Assembly: GCA_019614645.1 (NCBI GenBank) | Contig: JABWDB010000005.1 | Location: forward strand, 8,960,001-9,024,000 | Origin: Stratiolaelaps scimitus | Taxonomy: Eukaryota; Arthropoda; Arachnida; Mesostigmata; Laelapidae | Reading direction: 5' to 3' | Length of the DNA: 64,000 bases | Shown here: one piece after another, positions 1 through 11,890 of the stretch | Layout of the letters: each line of letters begins with the position of its first letter | Numbering within the stretch: the stretch's first letter is position 1 | Translations under genes and position numbers: made by a program | The notes under the pieces: model-generated | Database searches by the model: none | Seen by the model: only the letters and a program-made list of their open reading frames with translations | Told to the model about the DNA's origin: nothing

Positions 1-690
1 AGTGTTGTAGAATTGATTAGATTCGTTGCGTTTTGATTTCAATATTCATATTATCAGATGCTCTTGAACAAGGAGAGGATGGGGAGGGCCAATAATTAGT
101 GGCAGTCTAAGGACCCAGAAAGGAGTCCACGATTAAAGGTTAGATGGGACCATAACGAGAGAATCATCATTTAAGAAGAACTAGACCTGCTTCTAGTTTT
201 GTTCTGTCAGGAGGTTAAGCCGTATTTAGATTTCCGGGTTCTGATCGTGGGATATTATTGACAGATCCCGCGATCTACTGTTCGGTCCGAGTATCTCAAT
301 TGTGACCGCTTAAATTGCTCTCGGAGTTCATTATTCGATTAGCTTCACGTGAGCCAACCGCACGTCAAGGTGTTTTCGAGTCAGCGGATCTTGGCAGCGC
401 TCCGCATGCTTGACACAAAATCGTATCCTTGTGGCAACAAAATGGTTAAGGAGCGTCGTCATTCACGTAACCGCTAGCCGGGTTCAGTGTGGCTTGTGGT
501 CGATGAGTTGTCAATGTAGCTTTTGTCCACAACCAGAAGGATACACAGACGCACACATACAGAAATTCACAGCCTGCGAAGGGCTTCACCTTTGCGATTT
601 AACAAAAAACCAATGTTGTCACATCGTTCAAAAACTACCGCCGAAGGCAATTCATGTGTAGCTTTAGCTTATTTTCTTACAGATATCCTA
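1..690. other. Unassigned non-repetitive DNA
   Basis: I see no gene, RNA or mobile element here. The two overlapping plus-strand reading frames between 410 and 708 run in different frames over the same bases, have no recognisable domain and are of a length expected by chance. The stretch could be intergenic or intronic. Confidence 0.4.
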
Positions 691-699
691 GTATCGAGC

Positions 700-3500
700 A
701 ATCCCTAAACGGACCAGCCAGTCTCCCAACGGCTGACACTCACAACTGGGGACACACGCGCGAGTCTAGCAGCTGCTACACTATAGACCAATGTCACGAT
801 AAACAACACCGCAATCACGACCGTCGCGAGTGAGCACATAAAAACCTCATCGCGTTTTGTACACTTGTCTCGTTCATGCGGTGTGCGTGAACCCCCTCTT
901 TTCGCGATCGCTCGAATCATCGACACATCATTCCCTTGTTTGCTGTCCTACGGCTTCTCTCCTCTGAGGCATCCTAGCAAATCTGACGAACTTCGAACAT
1001 ACGCCTCGCCGACCCTCCTTCGCAGTCTTCACCGCTGAGGAGCACGACTTCGCCACCAAATGATACACGCATACACGCATGCAACGACGCAATCAGCGCT
1101 CGCATGCTTCCACCTTTTACCAAATGCTGCTGGCTCAGCCAGCTCTACTGCTCCGACTAATAGGCGACGCTCGGAACGCCCGAGGCTCGATGGTGCCTTA
1201 ATCATATGTCTGTCTGTAAGCTTGCATCCCATCTATGTCTGTGTTAGGCTGGTGTTTGTGTGCTCGAGTGACGTTTGCTCAGTGTATAAAGTGGAGAAGG
1301 GAGATTGGGAAAACGCATCGATTGTCGCCGCCGCTTGGCTCGGGTAGGCTAACAGGCAGGCAGGACACGCTCCCTCACCAAAGGTTAGCTGGAACGACCT
1401 GGCCACGCTCAAGTGGAAGCTGAAAGCCGCCACGGCCGCTGGCGTCGTCGTCGTCGCCGCCGCCGCCGCCGGCGGCGGCCGAACTTAGCCCGGCCGGCAT
1501 CGCCACGCTACGCTGGAAGTGCACCCGGCGCGCGCCTGTTCGGCCAGGCGCGCGAATTGTTCCTTCAGCCAAGGACGACCCCGGCCAGCACGACGTTGTA
1601 GGCTGAGTCGCCCGGTGTACCTTCGTTTGTCGCAAGCACCGCGTTTCGCTATCCAGCTCTCTACCCGCCTCCCTCCCGTCCATGCATGCCTGCTCAATCG
1701 AGCTTCCCTAGCTTTTGCCGCGCGCTTCCTCCGACGCCATCGTCGCCAGCGTCATCGGTTGGCGTCACCAGATCGGAGACTAGCGTCTGCTGAAGCAGTA
1801 GCTAGTAGCGGCAGCTGCCGCGTAACTAACGTATATGCTATATAGATAGTCCTTGTATCGTCCGCCAACCGCTGCCGCCGCCACCGCCGCCGCCAGCACC
1901 CTGCTACCATTATCTATCAGCAACCCGCACGCATCAGCAACCTTCCATCCTTCATAGCGCGGGGAGGAGACGAAGAAGAGGAGTAGCCTTCCAACGAACT
2001 AACGTCGTCGGTTGCATGAACGCCAAACGAACTACGGCGAACATTCGAGCTTCGAAGGAGTAGGAGCAAGTAACAAGGAACAGCAACAATGGCAAGGAGA
2101 GCAACAGACCCTCCTCTTCTCAAAGGATTACACCCGTCACCTTTTGCTCTATGGTCCATGCTGTGGCGGCTGCCAGCGAATATATCGATGAAGCAATCAA
2201 CGAGGCAAGGAGCGAGTCACTAAGCAAGGAAGTATCATTCCCATCGTCGTCATCATCGTCGTCGGCCCGTGCGTCGGATCATCCTGAGGGCGCTACCGCA
2301 GCTGCTTCTCGACGGCCGTCGAGAGAAACGATCACCCTTGGGTCTCTCCCGCTCGCGCTCGTTCGGTTGACTTGTGGCGGCTGGGTGTAACGCCGCATCG
2401 TAGGACCATCGACATGAGTGTGCCTAGCAACCCATCGAACGTGACGCGCGTTGAAGCGGCAGTTCCAATCGGCGACGAAGAATCGCTTAGTCCAACAAGC
2501 AGCAGCGGTGGCAGCGGTGGCAGCACCCGGAACATCAGTACCACCCATCGAATCGATCGATGATGTTGTCACAGTTGTTGTTGTGGTTGTTGCCGTCGCT
2601 GATCGTAGAGTGCTTGATGATGGTCCTGCCGTTGGCCGAGCCTGACGGCGGGACGAGAGCACCAGCGTGACAACAACTAACAGCGCCGACGAGGACAACA
2701 GCAACAGCAACAACAATAAGCCCGGAGCAGTAACAGCGGTAATAGAAGTAAGCTAAGTAGCCCGCTTAGCGCAGCTTTAGCCCTAGCCCGTGGTTAATTT
2801 GGCCCCACGCCACCAGCATCACCAGTAGCGGCGGCGGCGGCGGCGACGGCACAAGCTGCCCTGCCGCTGCTCCCGCCTCGGCAGAAGCGACCAGGACCAT
2901 GCCACGCTGAGAACCCAAGCGATTGCTCGCTGGAGGGAGCTCTTTGCCTTCGTGATGGGCCAACCTTTCGAAGGTAGCCCGCAGCCGTAGCCCGTAGCAA
3001 CCATCCCGATGGAAAGCTCCCGATGGCGCTCCAGGCGAAAGGCAGAAACTCGCTCCCAGCGTCAATACAAACCGCATTCGTTGTCATTATCAACATCACT
3101 ACCAGCATCAGGCAGTAGCGACCGCATCGGTCGCCCGCCATCATTCTCAGTAGCATCAATTCGGTAGCATCAGCGGCTATAATAATGTATTCATTTGTTT
3201 CTCTGTTCCACAACGTGGCGGCTAGGCGCGGTAGCCGGGCTTCACCATACAAGGCGAGGTGAAGCGCTCAATAGCAGCAGCAGCCACCCAGGCTGCCTCG
3301 TTGTAGCCTAACACAGCCACCGTATGTGTTGGCCATGTGGTGTGATGTTTGGTGTGTCGTCGTTGTGTTCGTCGATTTGCTTGTCGGAGCGCGCGTCGGC
3401 TGCGGCCCAAAGCCGCCGCATGCGTTGTCGCTAGTCCCATCAATTCGCTCAGATAGGCGAATGATTCTCCCTCCACAGCCGCCGCTGGTAGCTGAAACAG
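700..3500. other. GC/CpG-rich, triplet-rich block 1
   Basis: The DNA becomes visibly richer in CG dinucleotides and in CCG, GCC, CAG, CAA and GTC triplets than its flanks (for example 1445-1480, 1865-1900, 2500-2580 and 2825-2850). Reading frames of 100-150 codons exist on both strands (minus 2279-2716, minus 2794-3252, plus 1519-1845), but they overlap, change low-complexity residue with frame (Ser/Val/Thr or Ala/Arg) and match no family I know. This could be a promoter with untranslated exon or regulatory DNA. No coding exon can be defended. Confidence 0.4.
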
Positions 3501-3522
3501 ACAAAGGTAACAATGATGGTTT

Positions 3523-3542
3523 TATATATATATATATATATA
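3523..3542. repeat. (TA)n microsatellite
   Basis: About ten uninterrupted TA units at the boundary between GC-rich block 1 and the AT-richer DNA that follows. Confidence 0.9.
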
Positions 3543-5965
3543 GTCAGAGACCTGTAAACGAACGAACACACACCCAAAGCGTATTATGCTGATTCTCTGG
3601 AACGCCGTGGCACATGGAAACAACCTGGGCGAGGTCACCAACTTGGAAGGAAATGCACATCTCGCTGGAGCACTACGCACCTAGCCATCCATGGACTTAA
3701 TTATTATATGCTTCCATCTATCTAATAGATGCATGCAATACATAGGCATTTAGTAGGAGTGTTGCCTGTTACCTATGAACCTCGTCGTCATCGGCTGTTT
3801 TCTATTATTCGCTGATGAGAGCAATAAAGTGGAATAGCTATTTACGATAGTTTTACACGTATCGATGTGATTGATGTACAAGATTATTACTTAAGGCTAC
3901 TCGTATTGTATGATTTCGAGTCCCGACTTAGATCTTTAGGTGTGATGAACCTTGGGTCCATTAGTAGCACGCTTCATAACGCGGTAAATCGGTTATTTTC
4001 TTGCGGTGAAGCACTGTGTCACGCAGCACCGATCCTTGGGCACGGATGCAGAATTCACCTCACATGATGAAATACTCAACGGACTGTGTTGAACGGGACG
4101 TCAATTGTACCTGAAATTCAAAACAGCAGAGATTTATGAGGAATGCACACCATGGCGTTCGCAACGAATGACTATCGAACGAAATATGATCAGCAAAAGT
4201 TTGCATCATCAGGATAGAGACACGCTTCTCTTCTACGTCTTTACGCGGCATGCTTGACACCCAACGTGTCTACGTGTCCGTTGCTAGCCAAATTTAGCAA
4301 TATAACGGGCGCGTACTACGTGAATAGCGGGGATGGAGAAGGCGGAAGATCATTCAACTCGAAGATGAAGGCGGGCGTTTTTCAATTGACTCACCGATTC
4401 AGCCATCGGCATAGGCAGAGAGTTGACAAAAGAAACCGCTAATCAAGAGTCCAATAATTGAATTGGTTAAAATGAACTCGGCAAATGGCCGCAAATGTAG
4501 ACACCTTATAAATATAATAGTAATAATAATAATTATAATAACAACAATAAGCATAATCATAAAATGCGAAGAAACAGCACTTCAAGGTTTGTCCGGCTGC
4601 GAAAACTTCGTCTAAGGAGTTGAACGACCGTCGCGACTTATTGTCGGAGCGCCTCCGTAACAACTTATTGTACAGGTACGACCCCATGAAATACAAGTAT
4701 AGTTAGCCGTTGACGTTTCGTTGTGAACCGTACAGCCAAGCATGCGTGACAGTAATTATATTCAATATACAGTACACACGCCAGGAATCCCTCCACAACA
4801 CCTCCACCAACGGTGATCCAGTACAGGGGTCCCAACGATGCAGGCACATACGAACTGAAAAGAAGAAAACCGCCCCCGGTCGATTGTGGCAATCGTATTG
4901 ACAAAATTCACACGTCGCCAGCGGTGAACTGTCGCTAAACCAGAATTGATTAGCTCGATCGTCCCCACATCGAGTTAACGAAACGGCTAAAATCAACGTG
5001 TAGCCGTGTTACAAAGTATGTAGCAAGCGTATGTCCGCCTGCTGCATTCGGTAATGGTGAAGGTGCCTTCGTTTGTCTCGCTGACTTTAGAATTCGATGG
5101 CTAGTGGCAGGCCACTGATCGCGATGCTAATGAATATTATATATGAAACTGTGGGTTTTTGGTGATACGTTCATTTGAACAAGTTGTAGGTATTTATACA
5201 ACAGCAACAACAACAACAACAAAAAATTGAAATAGAGGTGATTTGCTGTTTTCGCTTGTTGAACATCAGACGCAAAGCAGCGTCGCACACAAAAACGAAA
5301 TTTAAATTGGCGCCGTCAGCATATCGCATGGTCGAAAGCGACCAAGAAAGAGCGGGTTGAAGGGAATGAATATATATATATATATATTTATTTATTTTTG
5401 TCACTTGGGATAAATGATTGTAGTGGCAGTTGATGGGAGGCCGGTGGCGAGCAGTGATTGCAACGTTCGCCGCACGCGGATCAGGTCAATGGTTGACCCA
5501 CAGATTCGACTGTGTTTGGTCACAGCCGATCAGCAAGTGAACCTCGCACATTTGTTTCTCGTAGGGCAGATGTCAACGCTAATTATATTCTGCGGTTAGT
5601 CGCATCTCTATGAGGTCGTACTCCCATCATATTACACTATACAGTTGAAGCAGAGCTCTCGCAGAAAGACCCAAACAAAACGCTCACGGTGCGGTGCGAA
5701 TTATAGACTCTGTACGAGCCCAATGTTGTTATTATTACTTGTTGCTCAAAATGTTCGCCAAACAGTCGCCTGACCATGAAACAGTATTGTCCATCCAGAA
5801 AGTCTACTGCTGCTGCTGCTGCTGCTACTAGGTCGTTTGTCATGCACACGGCGTTCTTGGTTTTGGGGAGGCAGTGACCAATATTGTGATTACTTGTAGA
5901 TCCGCCCTTAACGCTGTTATCTATCGCGATAGCTCGCGTATTAACGAGGACAGCAACAACGCCGA

Positions 5966-6053
5966 TATGCACCACCACCACCACAACAACAACAATAACA
6001 ACAATAGCAGCAATAACAACAAGAGCAACATCTGCAGCAATTACAACAACAAA
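5966..6053 (+). repeat. Imperfect (CAC)n/(CAA)n triplet tract
   Basis: CAC units pass into CAA, AAT and AGC units. Read in one plus-strand frame this gives a His run followed by Asn/Ser-rich sequence (ORF 5874-6137). The flanks carry no domain, so I treat it as a compound triplet repeat rather than a coding polyHis/polyAsn tract. Confidence 0.7.
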
Positions 6054-6283
6054 TATAAAAACATCTCACTAGAACACACTATACAGCATTTGCTGCTGCT
6101 GCTGCTGCCACTGGGTGCCTTTTGCTGGCGTTTATAATATGATAGCAACCAGCGTTTGCTATTTACGCTCATACGCCGTGGGTGTGACTGACTCAGCAGT
6201 AATGAGTAATTAGTAATTTTCATTTGCGCTACATCGCCCAGCAGCAAGGGGACCCTCAGACAGAAACGTTATTCCCTCATGTG

Positions 6284-6301
6284 TATATATATATATATAT
6301 A
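6284..6301. repeat. (TA)n microsatellite
   Basis: Nine TA units preceded by GTG. Confidence 0.85.
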
Positions 6302-6611
6302 CAAGTGGACCTCACAGACGGTACAATAAGTTAGGCTAGATTGGCCAACGGCTATTATTCACAAACAGTAGCAGTTGTCCGTGCTCACGTTAATTAGGAC
6401 GAATTGACGCACGTCGATTACCATAACGAAGTGCAAATGCCCACGACGATCGCCTCCTCGGCGTCAGAATACGCAAATTTTGACCAGTCATCTACTGTGC
6501 ATATTATGAGCTTGGTTGACACTTCTATAGCTGACAGACTATGAACGCCTTTGGTCGGCCGCAACACCGCAGAGGCAACGGGAAAACTATGGGTGCGTGT
6601 TTATGCGTCTC

Positions 6612-6634
6612 TGTGTATGTGTGTGTGTGTGTGT
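6612..6634. repeat. (TG)n microsatellite
   Basis: A TG run with a single interruption (TA) near its start. On the minus strand it reads as Thr/His dipeptides, which explains the short ORF at 6525-6713. Confidence 0.85.
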
Positions 6635-6784
6635 TTGTTGGTGTATATCTCTGTTTACAATTAGTAATAACAAACCGTCCGCCGCTAAATTGACCCTTGG
6701 CGTGTACACCCACAGTGCCCTATGGTAAAGAAATGCCATTGGGACACCTTGGCAATTAATTGTGGTATAATGTTCTGCCTGTAC

Positions 6785-6810
6785 TATATATATATATATA
6801 TATATATATA
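6785..6810. repeat. (TA)n microsatellite
   Basis: Thirteen uninterrupted TA units. Confidence 0.9.
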
Positions 6811-7499
6811 GGTAATTATATGCATTTTTACTCGCTTGTCATGTTATCTTAAACGTGAGGGTCACTTCATAGACGTTTCAGCTTGGAGGAGAGCTTGTGT
6901 GAACTATGTGGATATAGTGGTTTTGTTATATTTGGCATATCAGGCTCAGGATATCCTCATCAGCATTTTAGTGGTACAATATAAAATCAATTGAGTCCAA
7001 GCATGCCTTGTTCGATTCGTCAAACAAGCAGTTTAGATTTACAGACAAAAAACCCAGTGCACTCCTGCAAGATGCACGATGATAGATGCCCTGAAAAAGG
7101 TGGCCGGTCTACGACGGACGACGAAATCTCTCCTTGATTGCATCCAAGGCTTAACCTGGATAACGTCCGAACCCAATTTGGGAATTGCGCATTACACTAT
7201 AGCAGATTTCGAAGGACTCGAGCGATGGTCGAACAGTAGAGCAGGAAGTGTCGTCCGTAGCGACATGGTCTATGATTCGCCAGCGGATCGCCGACCTGCC
7301 GTTCTGCTTCATTCTATGTGGCAATGTATCCTATTGAATCCTGCTAGTTTTGACGTAGCAAAGCTTTTCAACAACTCAAGACCCTGCCCAGTATTTCAGA
7401 CACACGACCGGTATAAGGCAAATCGCACTATCGGTGAAAATGGCGTTGCGTTGACGACCCACGTACGCAAACCCACGCACCTCTTCGTAAATTGTGCGT

Positions 7500-9420
7500 C
7501 GTAGACACACGCGCGCTGGGTGCAAGCGTTGATTTCCTCCTCCTGATTAAAAGCGGGTGCAGCAGCAGCAGCAGCAGAAACAGTTGCAAAGTATTATTCT
7601 CCTCGAGAGACTCCCGGGCCCTATTCGCTGGCTGCTGCCTTCCCGTTAACGCCACCCATCGGCCTGATGTTCACTGTGGCCGTCGTTGACTTGGGCAAAA
7701 ATAGAAAACTTGCTGTGTTGCGAGCCGTCACACTCCTCGTGCAACAACAGCAAGAATAACAGCGGGATCCCGCAATGGGAGGTGCCGCTGCAGAAGCCAC
7801 TGCAGCTCGAGGGCGCATCAGTGCTCATCCGCTTCTTTCTCGAAGCAGAAAGCAGTCGCTGCAGGAGAGCGAGGAAAAATTAAACATTGGTAGCAAAATT
7901 TAGATTGCGAGCGAGGGGCCGCCGGCCACCCAACCGACTAGCCACACACAGGCACGAACAATCAGCCGACGGCTAAGCGGTCGACGAAGCAAGCAGTCAC
8001 CCGGTGGCGGCGGCGGCAGCACCAGTCGGGACAAGGGAGGGAGTTAGCAAAGGATACTCGAGGAGCAGGCTGCCTATCGCGCTGGCGCAGCGGTAGTCAG
8101 CGGCTGCCGTGAGGGCTGACGGTGGTTACAGTATGGCCTGTAGGGAGGCCGCGATGGGGCCGGCTAGCAACTAGAGAGAGGTGCGTTGCGGACTTCGCCG
8201 TTCGGCGGTTTGCGGCTGGGCTCTGTCTTCGCCCGCGTTTGTTCGCTCGGCGCTCAGCTGGTTGATTGGTTGCTTGGTTGAACGAGCCAACGATGGCTGA
8301 ATAGGCAGCGACTGTTCGCTGTGGTGGCGGCAGCGGCGGAGGAGTCGACGCAGCCGCTCGCTTTCTCGTTCGCCAGCCGCCACCGCCGCCGCCGCCGCCG
8401 AATCTACGCCGTTGCTCCGGCAGTTTCCAGCAGAAGACGCTTCCCGCGTGTCCGCGTAGGTTCGTACATTGGCGAGTTCGCTTGTACGGCGGCTACCACC
8501 ACCAGCACCGTTGCTGCTACTGCTGCTTCTGCTGCGACGACTAATCGAGCTGTGCAGCGAGCCAGCAGGCATACAGTCTACTCGGCCTTTGCCGCTACTT
8601 CGTTTGTAGCCTTGCGGCTACCGGGCGTAATTCCGGCACTTGCAACATGCGCAAACGACATTCACAAAGATTCCACCACTCGGGCGAAAGCAGAGGAACT
8701 AGTATAAACGACGCGAGCAACATCAACCCAATATGGTCCAGCCTGCTAACACGCTGGCGGCGGCGGCGGCGGCGACGGCGGCAATCAGGGACACTAGGAC
8801 GTTAAAAAGGGCTCCTTGCGACTCGCTACAGTGACGGCGCTAGCTTCCGTAGGCTGCTACTGTTCCGTGAGCCCGTAGCCCGTAGTCTAACCCGTAGCGC
8901 CATCACTCGATCGTTTCTCTGTTCTCGTGGTTGAACCAACCAACGGCGCCAGCGAGATCGGCAGCGTCCGTCCCACTACCTGTGGCCGTAATCGCCGTTG
9001 AGCAGAAGGCCTAAGACGCGCGCGTCCTGTTGCTGAGTTTGTTGCTGCTGCTGCTGCTGCCGCCGCTCCTGTAACAGTTATTTTTGTTGTTGTTGTTGTG
9101 ACCGTTACGGCTGCTGGCGTCATGGCTATCCTTTCCGCAGGGTATCCTTTCTCGGTTTGACCCTTGCAGACGACTCCTCGTTTGTCCTCCTTGCTACCGT
9201 TCTCCTTCGCTAGGAGCTCTCGACGACGACGACACAACAACAACAACAACAACAGCACCAACAACAGCTTCGCTTCGTTCTCCTTGGCTTCGCGTGGCTC
9301 ACGATGCGCAGAACGCGCGCGCTCACACATGCCAACACACATATGAAGCGGATGACCGACGTACAAACATCTAGGCAGGCAACCATCAGACGGCAGTAGG
9401 TAGACAACAGATAGTGCTAA
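7500..9420. other. GC/CpG-rich, triplet-rich block 2
   Basis: CAG, CCG, GGC and CAA triplets cluster here (for example 7558-7580, 8005-8020, 8380-8400, 8755-8775, 9040-9065 and 9230-9255). Frames on opposite strands at 8171-8572 and 8321-8707, and at 8887-9366 and 9164-9346, overlap and are Ser/Ala/Arg-rich or Leu/Cys-rich as repeats dictate. The repeated phrase CCCGTAG occurs several times at 8871-8897. No exon is defensible. Confidence 0.4.
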
Positions 9421-9628
9421 CGGCAGACAACTGAATCCGAACAGAATCTCAAATATATGAACTTATGCTGCCGTCGGGAGGCGTTAGCTTATCTGTGCTT
9501 CAAGAACAACGCTTGCTAGAATAGGTTTTCCCCGAACACACACGATCAGCGTTCGTCTATTGTTGGAAATATATAAATATGTATGTAGACTACGAGGCCC
9601 CGGCGACAGTGGCTGCTGCTGCTGTCTC

Positions 9629-9637
9629 TATAAAAGG
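9629..9637 (+). promoter_or_regulatory. TATA-box-like motif
   Basis: TATAAAAGG is a full match to the metazoan TATA-box consensus. It lies just downstream of GC-rich block 2 and a CTG run. No clear initiator or gene is visible downstream, and such a 9-mer arises by chance in 64 kb. The call rests on motif and position only. Confidence 0.15.
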
Positions 9638-11825
9638 TAACTGCCAAGTGCAGGTTAAAAGGGAGCTCTATGAAAGATGATGCGTCGGAAGATTATTTGC
9701 CATATATGCATGTATAATAATATAATACTGCTTGGGCAGGCATGAGGGGAGAGATCCAACAAATTCGTTGTTATGTGACTGCTTAGAATGTCTGCCTACG
9801 ATCGTCTGCGGTCTAGTACAGGCTCCGTTATATATAAGTACGACTGATACTAAGTATGATACGCTGTTTTCGTAGCGTAAAGGCCAGGTTAAAATGTCGG
9901 TTGATATGTTGACAATTTCCTGGCGACTTTGAATCTCCTCGAAACAGATCTAATGACATTTCTCAGCGTATTTAAATTAGGCAACAATACGAATCCTGGA
10001 TAGTGACCGCACTAAGCTAGAAGAAGATGATTCAGGAAGCCGTTTAGTGCAATTCCTCTAAACGAGTTCTTAAAAGTGATTTAAAATCGTACTCGAAAAC
10101 ACTCAACAACGAGCATGAGTGGGTATGATATTAGGTAGTAAATGGGTATCCTGACGCCGCGGCCTTCTAATCGCTATACCCCATCGTTCTTCTCGATTTG
10201 GGCGCCTCCGGAACGATTTTTGTATTAAGGCCGCTGCAGCTGGAACGTTGCATATCGATCTTCCGTTGGCAACCGGTCGCGTGTAGAAAAAGCCTTTGTG
10301 AATACACTATGCAAGGTTATCACATGCGCACTGCGTCGCTCGGTGACTCGACCTCCTACCGTACGGTTCAGACAAGGGTTACACAAACACCTGAGGGTCC
10401 ACAGAGGTATGTATTTGATCACACAGTGTGACTCTTCCACATGACTTCGTCTCTAATAGGATAGACAAAGGAGATGATCCTGTTCGTTCTCTATAAGATG
10501 GCACAATGGGCGATGCAATAAGCACGACCTCAGTTGCCATAACACACACGATCAGTTGACCACCCGGACGTTGAGTACAATAGCGTTAGAGAACCGGATG
10601 AACCATTGCTAAATACAACCTCCATTATATCAGTGACAACTTGAAACTATTTCGTAGTAGAATTACTCAAAGGGCACAAGGGAAAACGCACATGATTGGG
10701 AGGTTGACCCCTTTTGATTGACCAGCTTGCCGTTCTGTCGAACGATGCAGACCATGTTCGTGGCCAGCTCGTGTGGAAGCCGACTGCTGAATAGAGTGAT
10801 CTGGCAATAATTATGTCGTTTAAAAGCATCCTAGAATTTTGACAATGCCCAAAGTTGAGATTTTGGCATTTCGACCAGACGTACGCTTGTGCTACTGAAA
10901 AACCAAACGAGCAATCTGTCAGCGACAAGCCTGACACTAGCTGCCAGCCATCACGTGGGAGTGTTCGCCGGGACAGACACCTCAGAAACGGTCGCCAGAT
11001 TTAGCAGGTGCTTCTCGAAATTTCAGAGGATCACGGTAGAATACGCGATGTTAGGCGGATGCCAAGGACAGCAGTGACTCGCCCAACGCAATTTGCTTTA
11101 TTTGAGCAATTTCGGCGGTACTTGTTTCAACGTGAAATGGCTGATCGTTCACAATTGCCACTCGGCCTGAGTCGTGCCGATTCTAAGTGTTTACGAATTA
11201 TTCAGAGTCCGCCCAGAGTTTTCAGTTCCGCGTGATGACTTCGACCCTCTACGGGGCTTTGACGCAAGTGGGCAGACGAGGCATCCGTTGCATCAAGTTG
11301 GCCGCTTTCTGTTTCGCAGGCCATTGTTTTATTCAATTTTGACATGAATCTTCAGTTGCGCGTTATTGTTGGCTTTGCACGAGAATTATGCTACCGCCAC
11401 CCATATCAGAGGGTCCTGTACATACAAAAGCGTGCGAGATCATCTCTAAAAGGTAGAAAATCAAGCGTCGCTTGTCATTATTTTGTTGACGTAGTCATCG
11501 CGAACAGCCATTAAAAATCAGCAGCGCAACGCTGAGAGTAACGTCGCCTCAATGCCCATGTGCAAACGCACAATCAGATCGATAGAGTTGTCGTAGGTGT
11601 GAACACAGTGCTAAGATAACGATTTGATTTTCCTAAATTATATAATGCTCGAAAATCAACATGGCCACGACCACCATCACCGCCATCTATCAGAGAAGGC
11701 AGCAGCATGCAACAAGTTTGAGTCGGCGGTTTATCGCTCTCAGCGAAACGCTCTCCGCGCGTTGGTAGACAACGGAACCTTAACGTGACTGTATCTAAAT
11801 CAGGGTGTCTTGCATCGCAATTTGT

Positions 11826-11890
11826 ACATTATATATATATATATATACATATAGTATAGTAATACTATATATATATATATATATAATACT
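11826..11890. repeat. Paired (TA)n runs around a small inverted repeat
   Basis: Two TA runs (about 11829-11847 and 11866-11885) flank a short core containing AGTATAGTAATACT. The whole segment is close to self-complementary and could extrude as a hairpin or cruciform. Confidence 0.75.

Larger units (their letters stand above)
3545..7500. other. AT-richer DNA with microsatellites, no gene recognised
   Basis: The interval holds AAT/TTA-type runs near 4508-4550, CAA runs near 5200-5222 and 5966-6053, and TA and GT repeats listed separately. A 141-codon plus frame at 7079-7504 is the longest non-repetitive reading frame here. It has no recognisable domain, no signal or membrane segment and no clear splice context, so I do not call it a gene. 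Confidence 0.4.

Noticed and set aside
7079..7504. 141-codon plus-strand frame free of obvious repeats.
   Set aside because: No domain, signal peptide or homologous feel. The length is within the chance range for the whole window.
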